Assembly (NCBI GenBank): GCA_016191435.1
Contig: JACPOQ010000035.1
Span: forward strand, 124,001-188,000
DNA length: 64,000 bases
Direction of reading: 5' to 3'
Source of the DNA: Chloroflexota bacterium
GTDB taxonomy: Bacteria > Chloroflexota > Dehalococcoidia > Tepidiformales > Tepidiformaceae
Positions 1-8,188 of this stretch are shown piece by piece. The notes beneath the pieces are model-generated. The model was given only the letters and a program-made list of their open reading frames with translations, had not been told where the DNA came from and made no database searches. The position numbers were made by a program, and so were the translations under genes. Every line of letters begins with the position of its first letter. The first letter of the stretch is position 1.

Positions 1-1
1 T

Positions 2-529
2 CTTTCGGTCCCTTCGTTCTTCGTTGCAACGATCATCATCGCACTGCTCATCCGCTTCTATGGCTACTCGTTCCCAATCAACTACAGAGAACTCTGGGAC
101 GATCCCTCAACCAACCTTCAGCTGGTCGTGACGCCCGCGATCATCCTCGGCGTCGGGCTCTCCGGGACGCTCCTGCGCCTGACGCGCGCGCAAATGCTGG
201 AAGTCCTGCGCCAGGACTACATCCGCACTGCGCGTTCGAAAGGGCTTTCCTCGCGACACGTCATCATCCGGCACGCCGTCCGCAACGCGCTCGTGCCGGT
301 CGTTACGGTGATCGGCCTCCAGGTGCCGGTGCTGGTCGGCGGCTCCCTCGTGCTCGAACAAATCTTCGCTATTCCCGGGGTCGCCAACTATCTCTTTTCA
401 GCCATCAATAACCGCGACTTCCCGGCCATCATCGCCGTAAACATGGTTGTGGCCGTCGTCATCGTCGTCGTCAATCTCGCTGTCGATGTCAGCTACGCGG
501 TCCTCGACCCGCGCGTTCGGCTGTCGTGA
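2..529 (+). CDS. ABC peptide/nickel transporter permease, DppB-like (5' truncated)
   Basis: This is the C-terminal part of an inner-membrane permease of the peptide/opine/nickel uptake ABC family; it would form the translocation pore with the next gene. The reading frame is open from base 2 with no start in the window, so the N-terminus lies outside. The visible 175 residues hold hydrophobic segments and the cytoplasmic EAA-type coupling loop, seen as DYIRTARSKGLSSRHVI followed by RHAVRNALVPV (about bases 209-303), which is the DppB form of the loop that contacts the ATPase. It ends 13 bases before the start of the second permease, the usual dppB-dppC order. The substrate cannot be told from the permease. 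Confidence 0.9.
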   Translation, partial: LSVPSFFVATIIIALLIRFYGYSFPINYRELWDDPSTNLQLVVTPAIILGVGLSGTLLRLTRAQMLEVLRQDYIRTARSKGLSSRHVIIRHAVRNALVPVVTVIGLQVPVLVGGSLVLEQIFAIPGVANYLFSAINNRDFPAIIAVNMVVAVVIVVVNLAVDVSYAVLDPRVRLS

Positions 530-542
530 CTGGAGTACAGGT

Positions 543-1547
543 ATGACCACTGCGGGGAGTTCGGCCACCATCGTAGGCGGCGACTATTTCAAGGCTGTAG
601 AACGCCCGTTCTACGCGGCCATCGCGCGCAACGCCCTGCGTTTCTGCCGCTACAAGCCGCTCGGCGCCTTCGGCGCGTTCGTCTTGGTCGTCGTCATCGT
701 TGTCGGCGTATTCTCACCGCTCATTGCCGGCGACCCCCAACAGGTCCACCTCTCCGACGCGCTCACGAGCCCGAACAGCACCTACTGGTTCGGCACGGAC
801 CAGAACGGTCGTGACGTATTTGCCCGCATCGTCTACGGCTCCCAGGTGACCGCGCTTGTGGGGATCGGCACCGTCATCCTCGTCACCGTGCTTTCGTTGC
901 TGGTTGGCGTCATCAGTGGCTACTTTGCCGGTAAGCTCGACTTCATCGTCCAGCGGTTCGTCGATGTCTGGCTCAGCTTCCCGGCCATCTTCCTCATCCT
1001 CACGCTCGTCGCGGTGCTGCAGACATCCAACGGCTATGGCTTCTTCGGCCTCGGCCGGGGACCGGAAGTCGGGCCTTCGCCCACCGGCGGCGACTGGATC
1101 TGGAATACGCTGCCACGCACCACCATCGTCATCGTCGCGCTCGGGCTGGTGCTCGCTGGGGGCGCCTCTCGCGTCGTCCGCAGCGCCACCCTGTCCACGC
1201 GCGCCAACCCCTACGTCGAGGCCGCTGTGGTCATCGGCGCACCCAACCGCACCATCATCATTCGCCACATCCTCCCAAACATCATGCCGACGGTGATCGT
1301 CCTCGCGACGCTCCAACTCGGCACCGCCATCCTCGCCGAAGCGACCATTAGTTTCCTGGGCGTGGGCGTCACGAATTTCCCCACCTGGGGCCAGATGCTT
1401 TCGGGCCAGACCCGGATCCTCGCCGAAAACTACATGTACCTTGCTCTCTTTCCAGGGATGGCCATTTTCCTCGCCGTCTTCGGCTTCAACATGCTCGGTG
1501 ACGCCCTCCGCGATGTGCTCGACCCGCGCCTCCGCGGGGTCCGCTAA
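543..1547 (+). CDS. ABC peptide/nickel transporter permease, DppC-like
   Basis: This 334-residue inner-membrane permease is the second pore subunit of a peptide/opine/nickel-type importer. After the first membrane segment it carries the DppC-family signature FGTDQNGRDVFARIVYG (residues about 84-100), and near residue 223 the EAA coupling loop YVEAAVVIGAPNR followed by RHILPN. Several further membrane segments follow. The ATG at 543 is chosen because it gives a normal cytoplasmic N-terminus and lies just after the upstream permease; the frame is open further upstream, but that stretch overlaps the first permease. No ATPase or binding-protein gene follows, since the next gene is a sortase, so those subunits are probably upstream of the window. 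Confidence 0.92.
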   Translation: MTTAGSSATIVGGDYFKAVERPFYAAIARNALRFCRYKPLGAFGAFVLVVVIVVGVFSPLIAGDPQQVHLSDALTSPNSTYWFGTDQNGRDVFARIVYGSQVTALVGIGTVILVTVLSLLVGVISGYFAGKLDFIVQRFVDVWLSFPAIFLILTLVAVLQTSNGYGFFGLGRGPEVGPSPTGGDWIWNTLPRTTIVIVALGLVLAGGASRVVRSATLSTRANPYVEAAVVIGAPNRTIIIRHILPNIMPTVIVLATLQLGTAILAEATISFLGVGVTNFPTWGQMLSGQTRILAENYMYLALFPGMAIFLAVFGFNMLGDALRDVLDPRLRGVR

Positions 1548-1615
1548 GCGCCCCGGCCTTTCACCGGCGTGGCCATTCCGCTTCCTTTCCATATCGTTTC
1601 CGCGACAGATGCCGA

Positions 1616-1627
1616 TAATCTCCGCGC
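1616..1627 (+). promoter_or_regulatory. Candidate leaderless promoter of the sortase gene
   Basis: TAATCT occupies 1616-1621 and is followed by exactly six bases (CCGCGC) before the ATG at 1628. No Shine-Dalgarno is present. A -10 element here would start transcription at or next to the A of the start codon. No convincing -35 is seen. Confidence 0.5.
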
Positions 1628-2353
1628 ATGTACGCTGCTAGCGTGAGGACGTGGATGTGGGGAGGGGCGGGCGCGCTGCTGATTGCCGGCGCGTCCCTTG
1701 CCGCCATCGCCCAGCCCTTCCGTGGCCATGCCGCCGGCGACTTGCCCGGCGCCCGCCCCACGGCCGCCGAGCAACTCCGCTACATCGGCCGCGACTGGAC
1801 CAGCGGCCTGGCGACCACCGTCAACGATCGCTTCATCGCCGAAGTCGAGCGCTCCTACGCGCTGTATGGCACCGAGGAATCGCAGCCGGTGCCGCCCTCG
1901 CCCGCCGCCGGCGCCACCGTCTCTCGCCTCACGATCCCGGCCCTCAAGGTTGATGCCGCCGTCCAGCGGTACGGTGTGGACCGTTTCGGGCGCCTCGATA
2001 TCCCCCAGGACGCGAGCACCGTTGGCTGGAACCCCGATTACACCGCCCTCCCGGGCACCGGCGGTTCGACCTTTTTCGCCGCGCACGTCGTGTTCGCCGG
2101 CGCGCCCGGCGTCTTCAACCGCCTTTCCACGCTCGTCGCGGGCGACGAAGTCGGCGTCGCCCTCAGCGATGGCTCCAGCTACCGCTACCGCGTCACGTCG
2201 GTCGTCGATTACCCGCTCGATGCCATTGACATGGGCGCTCTCCTCGCCGGCCGCGAAGGCGTCGAAAGCCTCACGCTGATGACCTGCAGCGGCCTGCCCA
2301 GCGCACGCGGCTATGAAGAGCGCACCGTCGTCCTCGCCGAACTGGTGGACTAA
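1628..2353 (+). CDS. Sortase family transpeptidase
   Basis: This 241-residue membrane-anchored cysteine transpeptidase is expected to act outside the cell, attaching proteins to the envelope. Residues about 9-29 form an N-terminal hydrophobic anchor. The sortase fold is marked by His153 (AAHVVFAG), the catalytic Cys220 in LTLMTCSG and a basic residue after it (ERTVVLAEL, Arg232), in the family's His, Cys, Arg order. The motif is closest to the class D/E/F type sortases. No substrate with an LPxTG-like signal was noticed in this window. The start is set by the TAATCT hexamer six bases upstream. The gene stands alone between the permease pair and the convergent yqgE. Confidence 0.85.
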   Translation: MYAASVRTWMWGGAGALLIAGASLAAIAQPFRGHAAGDLPGARPTAAEQLRYIGRDWTSGLATTVNDRFIAEVERSYALYGTEESQPVPPSPAAGATVSRLTIPALKVDAAVQRYGVDRFGRLDIPQDASTVGWNPDYTALPGTGGSTFFAAHVVFAGAPGVFNRLSTLVAGDEVGVALSDGSSYRYRVTSVVDYPLDAIDMGALLAGREGVESLTLMTCSGLPSARGYEERTVVLAELVD

Positions 2354-2433
2354 CGGAAGCGCTGGTCCGGCACCTGCCGCCACGGCCTCCAGGCGGCCGC
2401 CGCCCCTGCCAGCCAATCCGCCCTCGCCGACGT

Positions 2434-2460
2434 CCCTGAGCCCCTGAGCCCCTGAGCCCC
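2434..2460. repeat. Three tandem copies of an 8-base word in the sortase-yqgE spacer
   Basis: CCCTGAGC is repeated at 2434-2441, 2442-2449 and 2450-2457 with a partial fourth copy to 2460. The array ends directly against the stop codon of the convergent yqgE gene. Confidence 0.8.
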
Positions 2461-3018
2461 TCAATTCGCCCTCGGGTCCTCCGGGAAGTACGCGAACATC
2501 GCCAGCGCGCCCGGCTGCCGGCGCAGCACGGTCCGCCAGAGGAACTCCGGCTCCCCACCGAACAAGTCCCCGGGCTCCGAGTTCACCACGAACCACGACT
2601 CCTGCTTGATCTCCTCTTCCAACTGCCCTTCGCCCCACCCGGCATAGCCCGTGAACACCCGCAGGTCGGTGAACTCGAAGCCGAGCTCCGCCGGCTCGCG
2701 GCTCAAGCTGACCAGCCCGGCGCCATGCGCCACCGGCGCGAAGCTGTCGCTGGCCGGCTGGCCCGCCGCCCGTCCAAGCGCGAGCGCCGAGCTCGGCTCC
2801 ACCGGTCCGCCGGCGAACAGCACGCGTGGATAGGACGTCTGCGGCTCCCACATTGCCAGGTGTTCCGCCACATCCGCCGCCCACACGGGCCGGTTGATAA
2901 TGAGGCCCAGCGCCCCACCCGGGCCGTGCTCGCACACGAAGATGACGCTGCGGTAGAAGTTCGCATCGAGCAGCGACGGCGTCGCGACCAGCAGCTTCCC
3001 GGCAAGCGAATCGCCCAT
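2461..3018 (-). CDS. yqgE: YqgE/AlgH family protein (UPF0301)
   Basis: This 185-residue cytoplasmic protein belongs to the YqgE/AlgH family, whose biochemical function is not settled. The hallmark N-terminal stretch LAGKLLVATPSLLDANF is followed by RSVIFVCEHGPGGALGLIINRP, and the middle holds the conserved LFAGGPVEPSS and the FTGYAGWGEGQLEEEI motif. The length matches the family. It ends convergent to the sortase. It lies 54 bases downstream of trmD on the same strand and may be co-transcribed with it. A GATTAT hexamer sits six bases before its ATG, so it may also have its own leaderless promoter. Confidence 0.92.
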   Translation of the reverse strand: MGDSLAGKLLVATPSLLDANFYRSVIFVCEHGPGGALGLIINRPVWAADVAEHLAMWEPQTSYPRVLFAGGPVEPSSALALGRAAGQPASDSFAPVAHGAGLVSLSREPAELGFEFTDLRVFTGYAGWGEGQLEEEIKQESWFVVNSEPGDLFGGEPEFLWRTVLRRQPGALAMFAYFPEDPRAN

Positions 3019-3030
3019 GCGCCCATAATC
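3019..3030 (-). promoter_or_regulatory. Possible leaderless promoter of yqgE
   Basis: On the minus strand, GATTAT (3025-3030) preceded by TGC gives an extended -10-like element. It is followed by six bases and then the ATG. This is a variant of the TAnnnT-N6-start pattern found elsewhere in the window. Confidence 0.3.
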
Positions 3031-3072
3031 GCAGATTCGCCGCGTACTACCGAGCCGTGGACCGGAACGCGG

Positions 3073-3765
3073 TCAGGAGTTGTCGTCGCCCGGAAGCAGG
3101 TCGGGCCGCCGCTCACGGGTCCGCGCCAGCCGCTGTTCCCGTTTCCACTGCTCGATCTTCGCGTGGTGGCCGCTCAGCAGCGTTTCCGGCACGGCCCAGC
3201 CGCGGTATTCCGCCGGGCGAGTGTACTGCGGGTGCTCCAGCAGCCCGTCCGCGAACGACTCTTCTTCGGGCGAAGCGGCATCGCCGAGCGCGCCTGGCAC
3301 GTGCCGCGTGACGGCATCGATGAGCACCATTGCCGGCAGCTCGCCACCCGTCAGAACGTAGTCGCCGATGCTGATCTCGCGGTCCACACAGTGCTCCACG
3401 AACCGCTCATCGACCCCCTCGTACCGCCCGCAGACGAGGATCAGGCGCTCTTCTTGCGCCAGTTCGCGCACGATTGCATCGGTCAGGCGCTCGCCTTGCG
3501 GCGACAGGTAAACCACGAGGCCCGGCTCCCCTGCCAGCCCGCGCACGTGCTGCAGTGCCGTGTCGAGGATGTCGACCCTCAGCACCATCCCCTGGCCGCC
3601 GCCGAACGGGTAGTCGTCCACCGTCCGGTGCCGGTCGGTTGCCTGCTCGCGGATGTCATGAATGGCGAGCTCCAGCAGCCCGTCTGCCCGCGCCCGCTTG
3701 ATGATCGAGACATCCAGCGGCCCCACAAATGCATCCGGGAACAGCGTCAGAACATCCACTCTCAC
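3073..3765 (-). CDS. trmD: tRNA (guanine37-N1)-methyltransferase
   Basis: TrmD methylates G37 next to the anticodon of tRNAs reading CNN codons, using S-adenosylmethionine, and so prevents frameshifting. The 230-residue protein shows the family landmarks in order: LTLFPDAF (7-13), [12 protein letters not shown] (50-61), the trefoil-knot segments [11 protein letters not shown] (111-121) and [14 protein letters not shown] (132-145), and [16 protein letters not shown] with the catalytic Asp173. Length is normal. It is not in the common rpsP-rimM-trmD-rplS operon but lies between moaB and yqgE. It starts with ATG 73 bases after the moaB stop. Confidence 0.97.
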   Translation of the reverse strand: MRVDVLTLFPDAFVGPLDVSIIKRARADGLLELAIHDIREQATDRHRTVDDYPFGGGQGMVLRVDILDTALQHVRGLAGEPGLVVYLSPQGERLTDAIVRELAQEERLILVCGRYEGVDERFVEHCVDREISIGDYVLTGGELPAMVLIDAVTRHVPGALGDAASPEEESFADGLLEHPQYTRPAEYRGWAVPETLLSGHHAKIEQWKREQRLARTRERRPDLLPGDDNS

Positions 3766-3782
3766 GCGGCCGCCCTCCGCTT

Positions 3783-3838
3783 AATCGTGAATCGCACATC
3801 GTGGATCGCGAATCGCCGGTGGGGCGAAGTGGGGCGCA
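3783..3838. repeat. Iterated short words filling the moaB-trmD spacer
   Basis: The spacer contains repeated variants of GTGAATCG (ATCGTGAATCGC, ATCGTGGATCGC, GAATCGCC) at 3783-3816. These are followed by two copies of a 10-base word, GTGGGGCGAA at 3819-3828 and GTGGGGCGCA at 3829-3838, which abut the moaB stop. Confidence 0.7.
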
Positions 3839-4351
3839 TCAGCCGCCCCCGTGGCCCGTGTCGGCATCGCCGCGGTGTTCGTGCGGCCCCGCCAGCAACT
3901 GCCCGACGTGCGGCAAAAGCGGCATCAGCACATCCAGCCCTTCATCGACCGCCTTCGGATTACCCGGCAGGTTCACGATCAGCGTCCGCTTCCGCAGCAC
4001 CGCAATCCCGCGCGAAAGCACGGCGTACGGCGTCTTTTTCAGCCCTTCGAACGCGAGCGCCACGGGCAGTCCCGGCACGTCCCGTTCGGCCACGTCCCGC
4101 GTCGCCTCCGGCGTCACGTCCCGTTCGGTGAGCCCCGTGCCGCCCGTCGTTATCACCACTTCCGCCACGGTACCGTCCGCCCAGGCGCGAAGCTGCGCCG
4201 CGATCGCTTCACGGTCATCGGCCACGATGGCGCGCGCCGCGACCGTGTGCCCGCCTTCGCGCAGCCGCCGTTCGGCGAGGTCGCCACTGGCATCCTGCCG
4301 CTCGCCGGCAGCGCCCTTGTCGGAAGCGGTGAGGATCGCGACACGCACCAC
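3839..4351 (-). CDS. MoaB/MogA-type molybdopterin adenylyltransferase
   Basis: This 170-residue protein belongs to the MoaB/MogA family, which adenylates molybdopterin before molybdenum insertion. The MPT-binding signature VVITTGGTGLTERD (65-78) and the later VNLPGNPKAV (126-135) are both present, with a run of Glu and Asp residues between them. The C-terminal tail is rich in Gly and His. No other molybdenum cofactor gene is in the window. Two consecutive GTG codons occur at the start; the first, at 4351, sits six bases after a TAGGAT hexamer and is preferred. Whether it is functionally MoaB or MogA cannot be settled from sequence. Confidence 0.85.
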   Translation of the reverse strand: MVRVAILTASDKGAAGERQDASGDLAERRLREGGHTVAARAIVADDREAIAAQLRAWADGTVAEVVITTGGTGLTERDVTPEATRDVAERDVPGLPVALAFEGLKKTPYAVLSRGIAVLRKRTLIVNLPGNPKAVDEGLDVLMPLLPHVGQLLAGPHEHRGDADTGHGGG

Positions 4352-4363
4352 TCCGACATCCTA
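4352..4363 (-). promoter_or_regulatory. Candidate leaderless promoter of moaB
   Basis: On the minus strand TAGGAT (4358-4363) is followed by six bases (GTCGGA) and then the GTG start at 4351. No Shine-Dalgarno is visible. The same TAGGAT-N6-start arrangement occurs before the DinB-like gene. Confidence 0.55.
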
Positions 4364-4395
4364 CGGCAATCTCCGCCCACACTTGATAAACGCTA

Positions 4396-4425
4396 TTGAC
4401 AGGGCAACGTGGGGAAGACTACTCT
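4396..4425 (+). promoter_or_regulatory. Promoter of the dcw cluster
   Basis: A perfect TTGACA -35 lies at 4396-4401, followed by 18 bases and TACTCT (4420-4425) as the -10. Transcription would start near 4432, inside the TGGGN repeat array and about 100 bases before the mraZ start. The spacer before it separates the cluster from divergent moaB. Confidence 0.7.
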
Positions 4426-4455
4426 CCGTGTGGGTGAATTTGGGGTCTAGTGGGG
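4410..4455 (+). promoter_or_regulatory. MraZ operator: array of TGGGN boxes
   Basis: TGGGT at 4431-4435, TGGGG at 4441-4445 and TGGGG at 4451-4455 are direct repeats at exact 10-base steps, with one more TGGGG at 4410-4414. MraZ in E. coli binds TGGGN direct repeats separated by 5 bases in its own promoter. The three phased boxes start at about the predicted transcription start, and the fourth lies between the -35 and -10. Repression of the whole cluster by its first gene product is the natural reading. Confidence 0.75.
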
Positions 4456-4530
4456 AGAAATCCCACGCCAACCTCTCCGGGAACCGTTCGTTCGGCCCCG
4501 CCGCCCAATTCGACACAAGGGGCGTGCAGG

Positions 4531-4911
4531 ATGGGCTTCCTCGGCCGGGCCGATTACCTGCTCGACGACAAGAAGCGCGTCCCAATGCCGCCCAAGTACC
4601 GGGTGTCCTTCGATGCCCCGGCCATCCTCACCACCGGTGAGGACCCCTGCGTTTCCGTTTACACGCAGGACGGTTTCGATGCCGCGGGCGCCGAGGTTAC
4701 GGCCCGCACCAATAACGACGAAGACGGCCGGCGCATCCGCCGCAAGTTCTTCGGCAACGCCGAACCCGTCGCGAAGGATGCGCAGGGTCGCCTGCTCGTC
4801 CCGCAGCGGCTCATCGATTACGCCGGCCTTGGCCGCGACGTGGTGGTTGTCGGGATGGACGACCACTTCGAAATCTGGGACCGCGACAAGCTCGCGGCGT
4901 TCGAAGGGTGA
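4531..4911 (+). CDS. mraZ: Transcriptional regulator MraZ
   Basis: MraZ is an AbrB-like ring-forming DNA-binding protein that represses the division and cell wall operon it heads. The 126 residues begin with the conserved MGFLGRADYLLDDKKRVPMP, then the internal repeat AKDAQGRLLVPQRLIDYAGL and the ending VVVGMDDHFEIWDRDKLAAF. The frame is open upstream, but the ATG at 4531 matches the family N-terminus and has AAGGGG at 4517-4522. The protein is somewhat shorter than the usual 140-150 residues. The TGGGN box array upstream is its expected binding site. Confidence 0.95.
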   Translation: MGFLGRADYLLDDKKRVPMPPKYRVSFDAPAILTTGEDPCVSVYTQDGFDAAGAEVTARTNNDEDGRRIRRKFFGNAEPVAKDAQGRLLVPQRLIDYAGLGRDVVVVGMDDHFEIWDRDKLAAFEG

Positions 4912-4921
4912 GGAGGGTAAC

Positions 4922-5884
4922 GTGACTGTCATGGCAATCGCCCCCGTCCACACACCCGTGATGCTCGAAGAGTCGCTGCACTATCTCGCCGTGCACGAAG
5001 GCGGTACATACATCGATTGTACCACGGGCCTTGGCGGTCACAGCGCCCGGATTGCCGCTGCTATGGGCGAAGCCGGCCGCCTGCTCTGCATCGATCAGGA
5101 CCGCGAGGCGCTGGAGTTCGCGCGGGCGAAGCTGGCTCCGATTGGGAGACGGGTCAGCTTCGTCCACGGGAACTTCCGCGGTCTCGCCGCCATCGCCGCC
5201 GAAGCCGGCTTCGCCGCGGCCGATGGCATCCTGATGGACCTCGGTGTCTCGTCGCTCCAGTTCGGCGCCCCCGCGCGCGGCTTCATGTTCGGCCAGGAAG
5301 GCCCGCTGGATATGCGCATGGACCCGGACGCCGGCGGCCCAACTGCCGCCGACCTCGTCAACGGCCTCGAGCAGGTCGAGCTGGCGAACCTCATCTACCG
5401 CTACGGCGAAGAGCGCCAATCGCGCCGCATCGCCGCCGCCATCGTCCACGCGCGTCCCCTGCGGACGACGTGGGATCTAGCCAGAGCCGTCGAGCAGGCT
5501 GTGGGGGGCGCAAGGGGCCGAACCCTTATTCACCCCGCCACCAAGGTCTTCCTTGCGCTCCGGATCCGCGTCAACGGCGAACTCGACAGCCTCGACGCGG
5601 CCCTCCCGCAAGCCCACAGCCTGCTCGGCCCTGGAACCGGCCACGACGGCGGAAGGCTCGTCGTCATCGCCTTCCACTCGCTCGAAGACCGCATCGTGAA
5701 GCAGTACCTGCGCCGCGAATCCACGGGGTGCGTCTGCCCGCCTGAGATCCCCGTCTGCCGGTGCGGCCATGTCGCCACCCTGCGCGACCTTACCCGGCGC
5801 GCCGTGCGCCCCAGCGATTCCGAAGTCGCCGCGAACCCGCGCGCGAGGAGCGCAGTCCTCCGCGCCGCCCAGCGGATCCGTTAG
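4922..5884 (+). CDS. rsmH: 16S rRNA (cytosine1402-N4)-methyltransferase
   Basis: RsmH methylates N4 of C1402 in 16S rRNA with S-adenosylmethionine, tuning the ribosomal P site. The 320 residues show HTPVML (10-15), the SAM motif DCTTGLGGHS (32-41), LMDLGVSSLQF, the RGFMF and PLDMRMD segment, HPATKVFLALRI and FHSLEDRIVKQYL. The GTG at 4922 is preferred because AGGAGG (4911-4916) lies five bases before it and overlaps the mraZ stop, whereas the in-frame ATG at 4931 is 14 bases away. Coupled translation with mraZ is likely. Confidence 0.95.
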   Translation: MTVMAIAPVHTPVMLEESLHYLAVHEGGTYIDCTTGLGGHSARIAAAMGEAGRLLCIDQDREALEFARAKLAPIGRRVSFVHGNFRGLAAIAAEAGFAAADGILMDLGVSSLQFGAPARGFMFGQEGPLDMRMDPDAGGPTAADLVNGLEQVELANLIYRYGEERQSRRIAAAIVHARPLRTTWDLARAVEQAVGGARGRTLIHPATKVFLALRIRVNGELDSLDAALPQAHSLLGPGTGHDGGRLVVIAFHSLEDRIVKQYLRRESTGCVCPPEIPVCRCGHVATLRDLTRRAVRPSDSEVAANPRARSAVLRAAQRIR

Positions 5885-5965
5885 CCATGTGTGGCCAGCA
5901 AGCACCACGCATCGCTTTACCGATCGCGCGCGCCGCGAACGCATTCCACGACGGGGGGCATCGCC

Positions 5966-6406
5966 ATGGCCACGATTAACCGCCCCTTCGGCGTCCGCCG
6001 CCCCATCCCAGCGCCACACGTGCGCCTGCCCGGCATCAACGGCTGGGTACTCGCGGGCATAGTCGTTGTTGGGATCGGTGCGATGCTGCCGGTGCTCCAG
6101 AATAGCCTCGCTACGAGCCAGGGCTTCGATGTCCAGCGCATGCAGGCCGAGCAGGCCCGGCTCAACGGTGATATCCAGCTGATGGAAGCCGATGTTGCGC
6201 GGCTCTCGTCGCTGGATCGCATCCAGCGCCGGGCCGTGCAGATCGGCCTGATCCCCGGCGATGACCCGATCTTCGTGCAGGTGAGCGAGCCCGGCCCCGC
6301 GCCCGCCAAGATCCCTTCGGAGTATCTCCCCGGGCCCGTCCCCAACCCGGACAGTCCCGACTCCTGGTGGCGCTCGCTGTTGCGGTGGGTGTCGCTCAGG
6401 CCTTAA
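5966..6406 (+). CDS. FtsL/DivIC-like septum protein
   Basis: This small single-pass protein occupies the ftsL position between rsmH and ftsI. Residues about 22-45 form a membrane segment (GWVLAGIVVVGIGAML), followed by a short coiled-coil region with regular Leu, Met and Val (MQAEQARLNGDIQLMEADVARL). A Pro-rich tail follows. This layout fits FtsL or DivIC, which hold the divisome together outside the membrane. Sequence conservation in the family is low, so position and topology carry the call. The ATG at 5966 follows a GGGGGG run; an in-frame GTG at 5891 would add 25 residues. Confidence 0.6.
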   Translation: MATINRPFGVRRPIPAPHVRLPGINGWVLAGIVVVGIGAMLPVLQNSLATSQGFDVQRMQAEQARLNGDIQLMEADVARLSSLDRIQRRAVQIGLIPGDDPIFVQVSEPGPAPAKIPSEYLPGPVPNPDSPDSWWRSLLRWVSLRP

Positions 6407-6451
6407 CCCTGGCGCCGGGTGGCTCGGCTACCCGGCTGGAGGCGCGTTCGG

Positions 6452-8188
6452 ATGGCGCATCAGCGAGCGCATGGCACTCGGCGGGTCTGGTTGCCCGCGG
6501 GCCTTCTCGGGGCATTCGCGCTCCTCGTATTCGGCCGCCTTGTCCAGCTCCAGGTGCTCCAACACGACCGCTACGCCGAGCTCGCCAACCAGGAGCTCAT
6601 CTCCGATAACACCATCTACGCCGCCCGCGGCTCCATCCTCGACCGCAACGGCAACGTCCTCGCCGCCAGCGTCGACACCTGGGACGTCTACGTCAGCACC
6701 CGTGCCTGGAAGGACCCTGCGAAGGCCGGCGTCGCCGCGAAAGCCCTGGCAAAAGCCCTCAACACGGACGTTGCAGCCATCCAGGCGAAAGTCACCGGCC
6801 GTACCGGCGATGTGATCATCACGCGCGACCTCGAGTACGAGGCCGGCAAGTCCCTCGCCACCCTCAACCTCGATGGCGTCGTGCTCATGCCAAACACCGC
6901 GCGCGTTTACCCGGAAGGCGACCTCGCCGCCTCGGTGCTCGGGTTCATCGGCCAGGACAACACCGGCCTCGCCGGCATCGAAGCCGCGGAGAACGACATC
7001 CTCCAGGGCAAGCCCGGGAAGGCCGTCTACGAACGCGATACGGTCGGTGAGCCCATCCCGCTTGGCCGCTATGTGGTGGATCAGCCCCAGGCCGGCCGCG
7101 ACGTGGTGCTCACCATCGACCGCTACCTCCAGCAGCTCGCCGAGGAGCGCCTCGCACAGGGCATGAAGGAGCACAACGCCCGCGGGGGCTCGATCACCAT
7201 CATGGACCCCATGACCGGCGAGATCCTTGCGAGCGCGAGCCAGCCCTCGTTCAGCTATAGCACCCTCGACCTTTCAGATCCGAAGCAAACCGAGTTCTTC
7301 AAGAACGCTTCCGTCGCCAACATGTACGAACCCGGTAGTGTCATGAAGATCGTCACGGCCGCCGCCGCGATCGACCAGGGTCTGGTCACGCCCGACACCA
7401 CCTACGTCGATACCGGCGTCGCCTCCATCTACGGGATCGAACTGCGCAACTGGTCGGGCGAAGTGTGGGGGAAGCAGACGATGACGGGCGTGCTCCAGCA
7501 CAGCATCAATACAGGCGCGGTCTTCATGGTCGAAAAGCTCGGGCAGGAGAAGTTCCACCGCTACCTCGACGCCTTCGGCTTCGGCAAGCCCACCGGCATT
7601 GAACTCCAGGGCGAAGCCACCGGCGTCATCCGCACTCCCGATAAGAATTGGGACCCGCCCTGGTCGCCGGTGGACCTCGCGACCCAGGCCTTCGGCCAGT
7701 CCATCAGCGTCACGCCCATCCAGATGATTTCGGCCATTGCCGCGGCGATTAATGGCGGCAACCTCATGCGGCCGCATCTCGTCAAAGCCACGATCGCCGC
7801 CGACGGGACGCGCAACGAGATCCAGCCGGAGATCGTCGACCGCGCCATATCCGAGGCCACCAGCGCGACCATCCGCAAGATGATGAATGCGGTCGTGGAC
7901 CCTGTCGGCGGATACAACCCCGGCAAGCCGCAGGAGTACACCGCCGGCGGCAAGTCCGGTACCGCCAATGTCGCCATCCCCAACGGCTACGACGATACCC
8001 AGATCGCCTCCTTCGTCGGCTTCGCGCCGCTGGATAATCCGCGCATCCTTGTCCTCGTCAAACTCGATGAGAACCAGGACTTTCTTACCGGCACGCAGGC
8101 TGCCGGCCCCATCTTCTCGAAGCTCGCCGACGACTCGCTGCATTATCTGAATGTCCTCCCGGACGCGCCGAAGAGGGTGTCGCGATGA
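6452..8188 (+). CDS. ftsI: Division penicillin-binding protein (FtsI/PBP2b type transpeptidase)
   Basis: This class B penicillin-binding protein of 578 residues cross-links septal peptidoglycan outside the membrane. One N-terminal membrane helix (about 13-30) precedes the dimerisation domain with the conserved RGSILDRNG. The transpeptidase domain has the three active-site motifs: Ser296-V-M-Lys299 (EPGSVMKIV), Ser351-I-Asn353, and Lys501-S-G-T (GGKSGTANV). No PASTA repeats follow. The ATG at 6452 is chosen for GGAGG at 6438-6442; an upstream GTG at 6419 has no ribosome binding site. The stop overlaps the murF start by 4 bases. Confidence 0.93.
   Translation: MAHQRAHGTRRVWLPAGLLGAFALLVFGRLVQLQVLQHDRYAELANQELISDNTIYAARGSILDRNGNVLAASVDTWDVYVSTRAWKDPAKAGVAAKALAKALNTDVAAIQAKVTGRTGDVIITRDLEYEAGKSLATLNLDGVVLMPNTARVYPEGDLAASVLGFIGQDNTGLAGIEAAENDILQGKPGKAVYERDTVGEPIPLGRYVVDQPQAGRDVVLTIDRYLQQLAEERLAQGMKEHNARGGSITIMDPMTGEILASASQPSFSYSTLDLSDPKQTEFFKNASVANMYEPGSVMKIVTAAAAIDQGLVTPDTTYVDTGVASIYGIELRNWSGEVWGKQTMTGVLQHSINTGAVFMVEKLGQEKFHRYLDAFGFGKPTGIELQGEATGVIRTPDKNWDPPWSPVDLATQAFGQSISVTPIQMISAIAAAINGGNLMRPHLVKATIAADGTRNEIQPEIVDRAISEATSATIRKMMNAVVDPVGGYNPGKPQEYTAGGKSGTANVAIPNGYDDTQIASFVGFAPLDNPRILVLVKLDENQDFLTGTQAAGPIFSKLADDSLHYLNVLPDAPKRVSR

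Noticed and set aside
714-1592. 292-codon minus-strand open frame opposite the DppC-like gene
   Set aside because: It is the mirror of a GC-rich coding gene, rich in Asp, Glu, Gly and Arg, without domains; the plus-strand permease is certain.
1544-2935. 463-codon minus-strand open frame across the sortase and yqgE
   Set aside because: It covers two well-supported genes in other frames and has low-complexity Gly/Arg-rich sequence.
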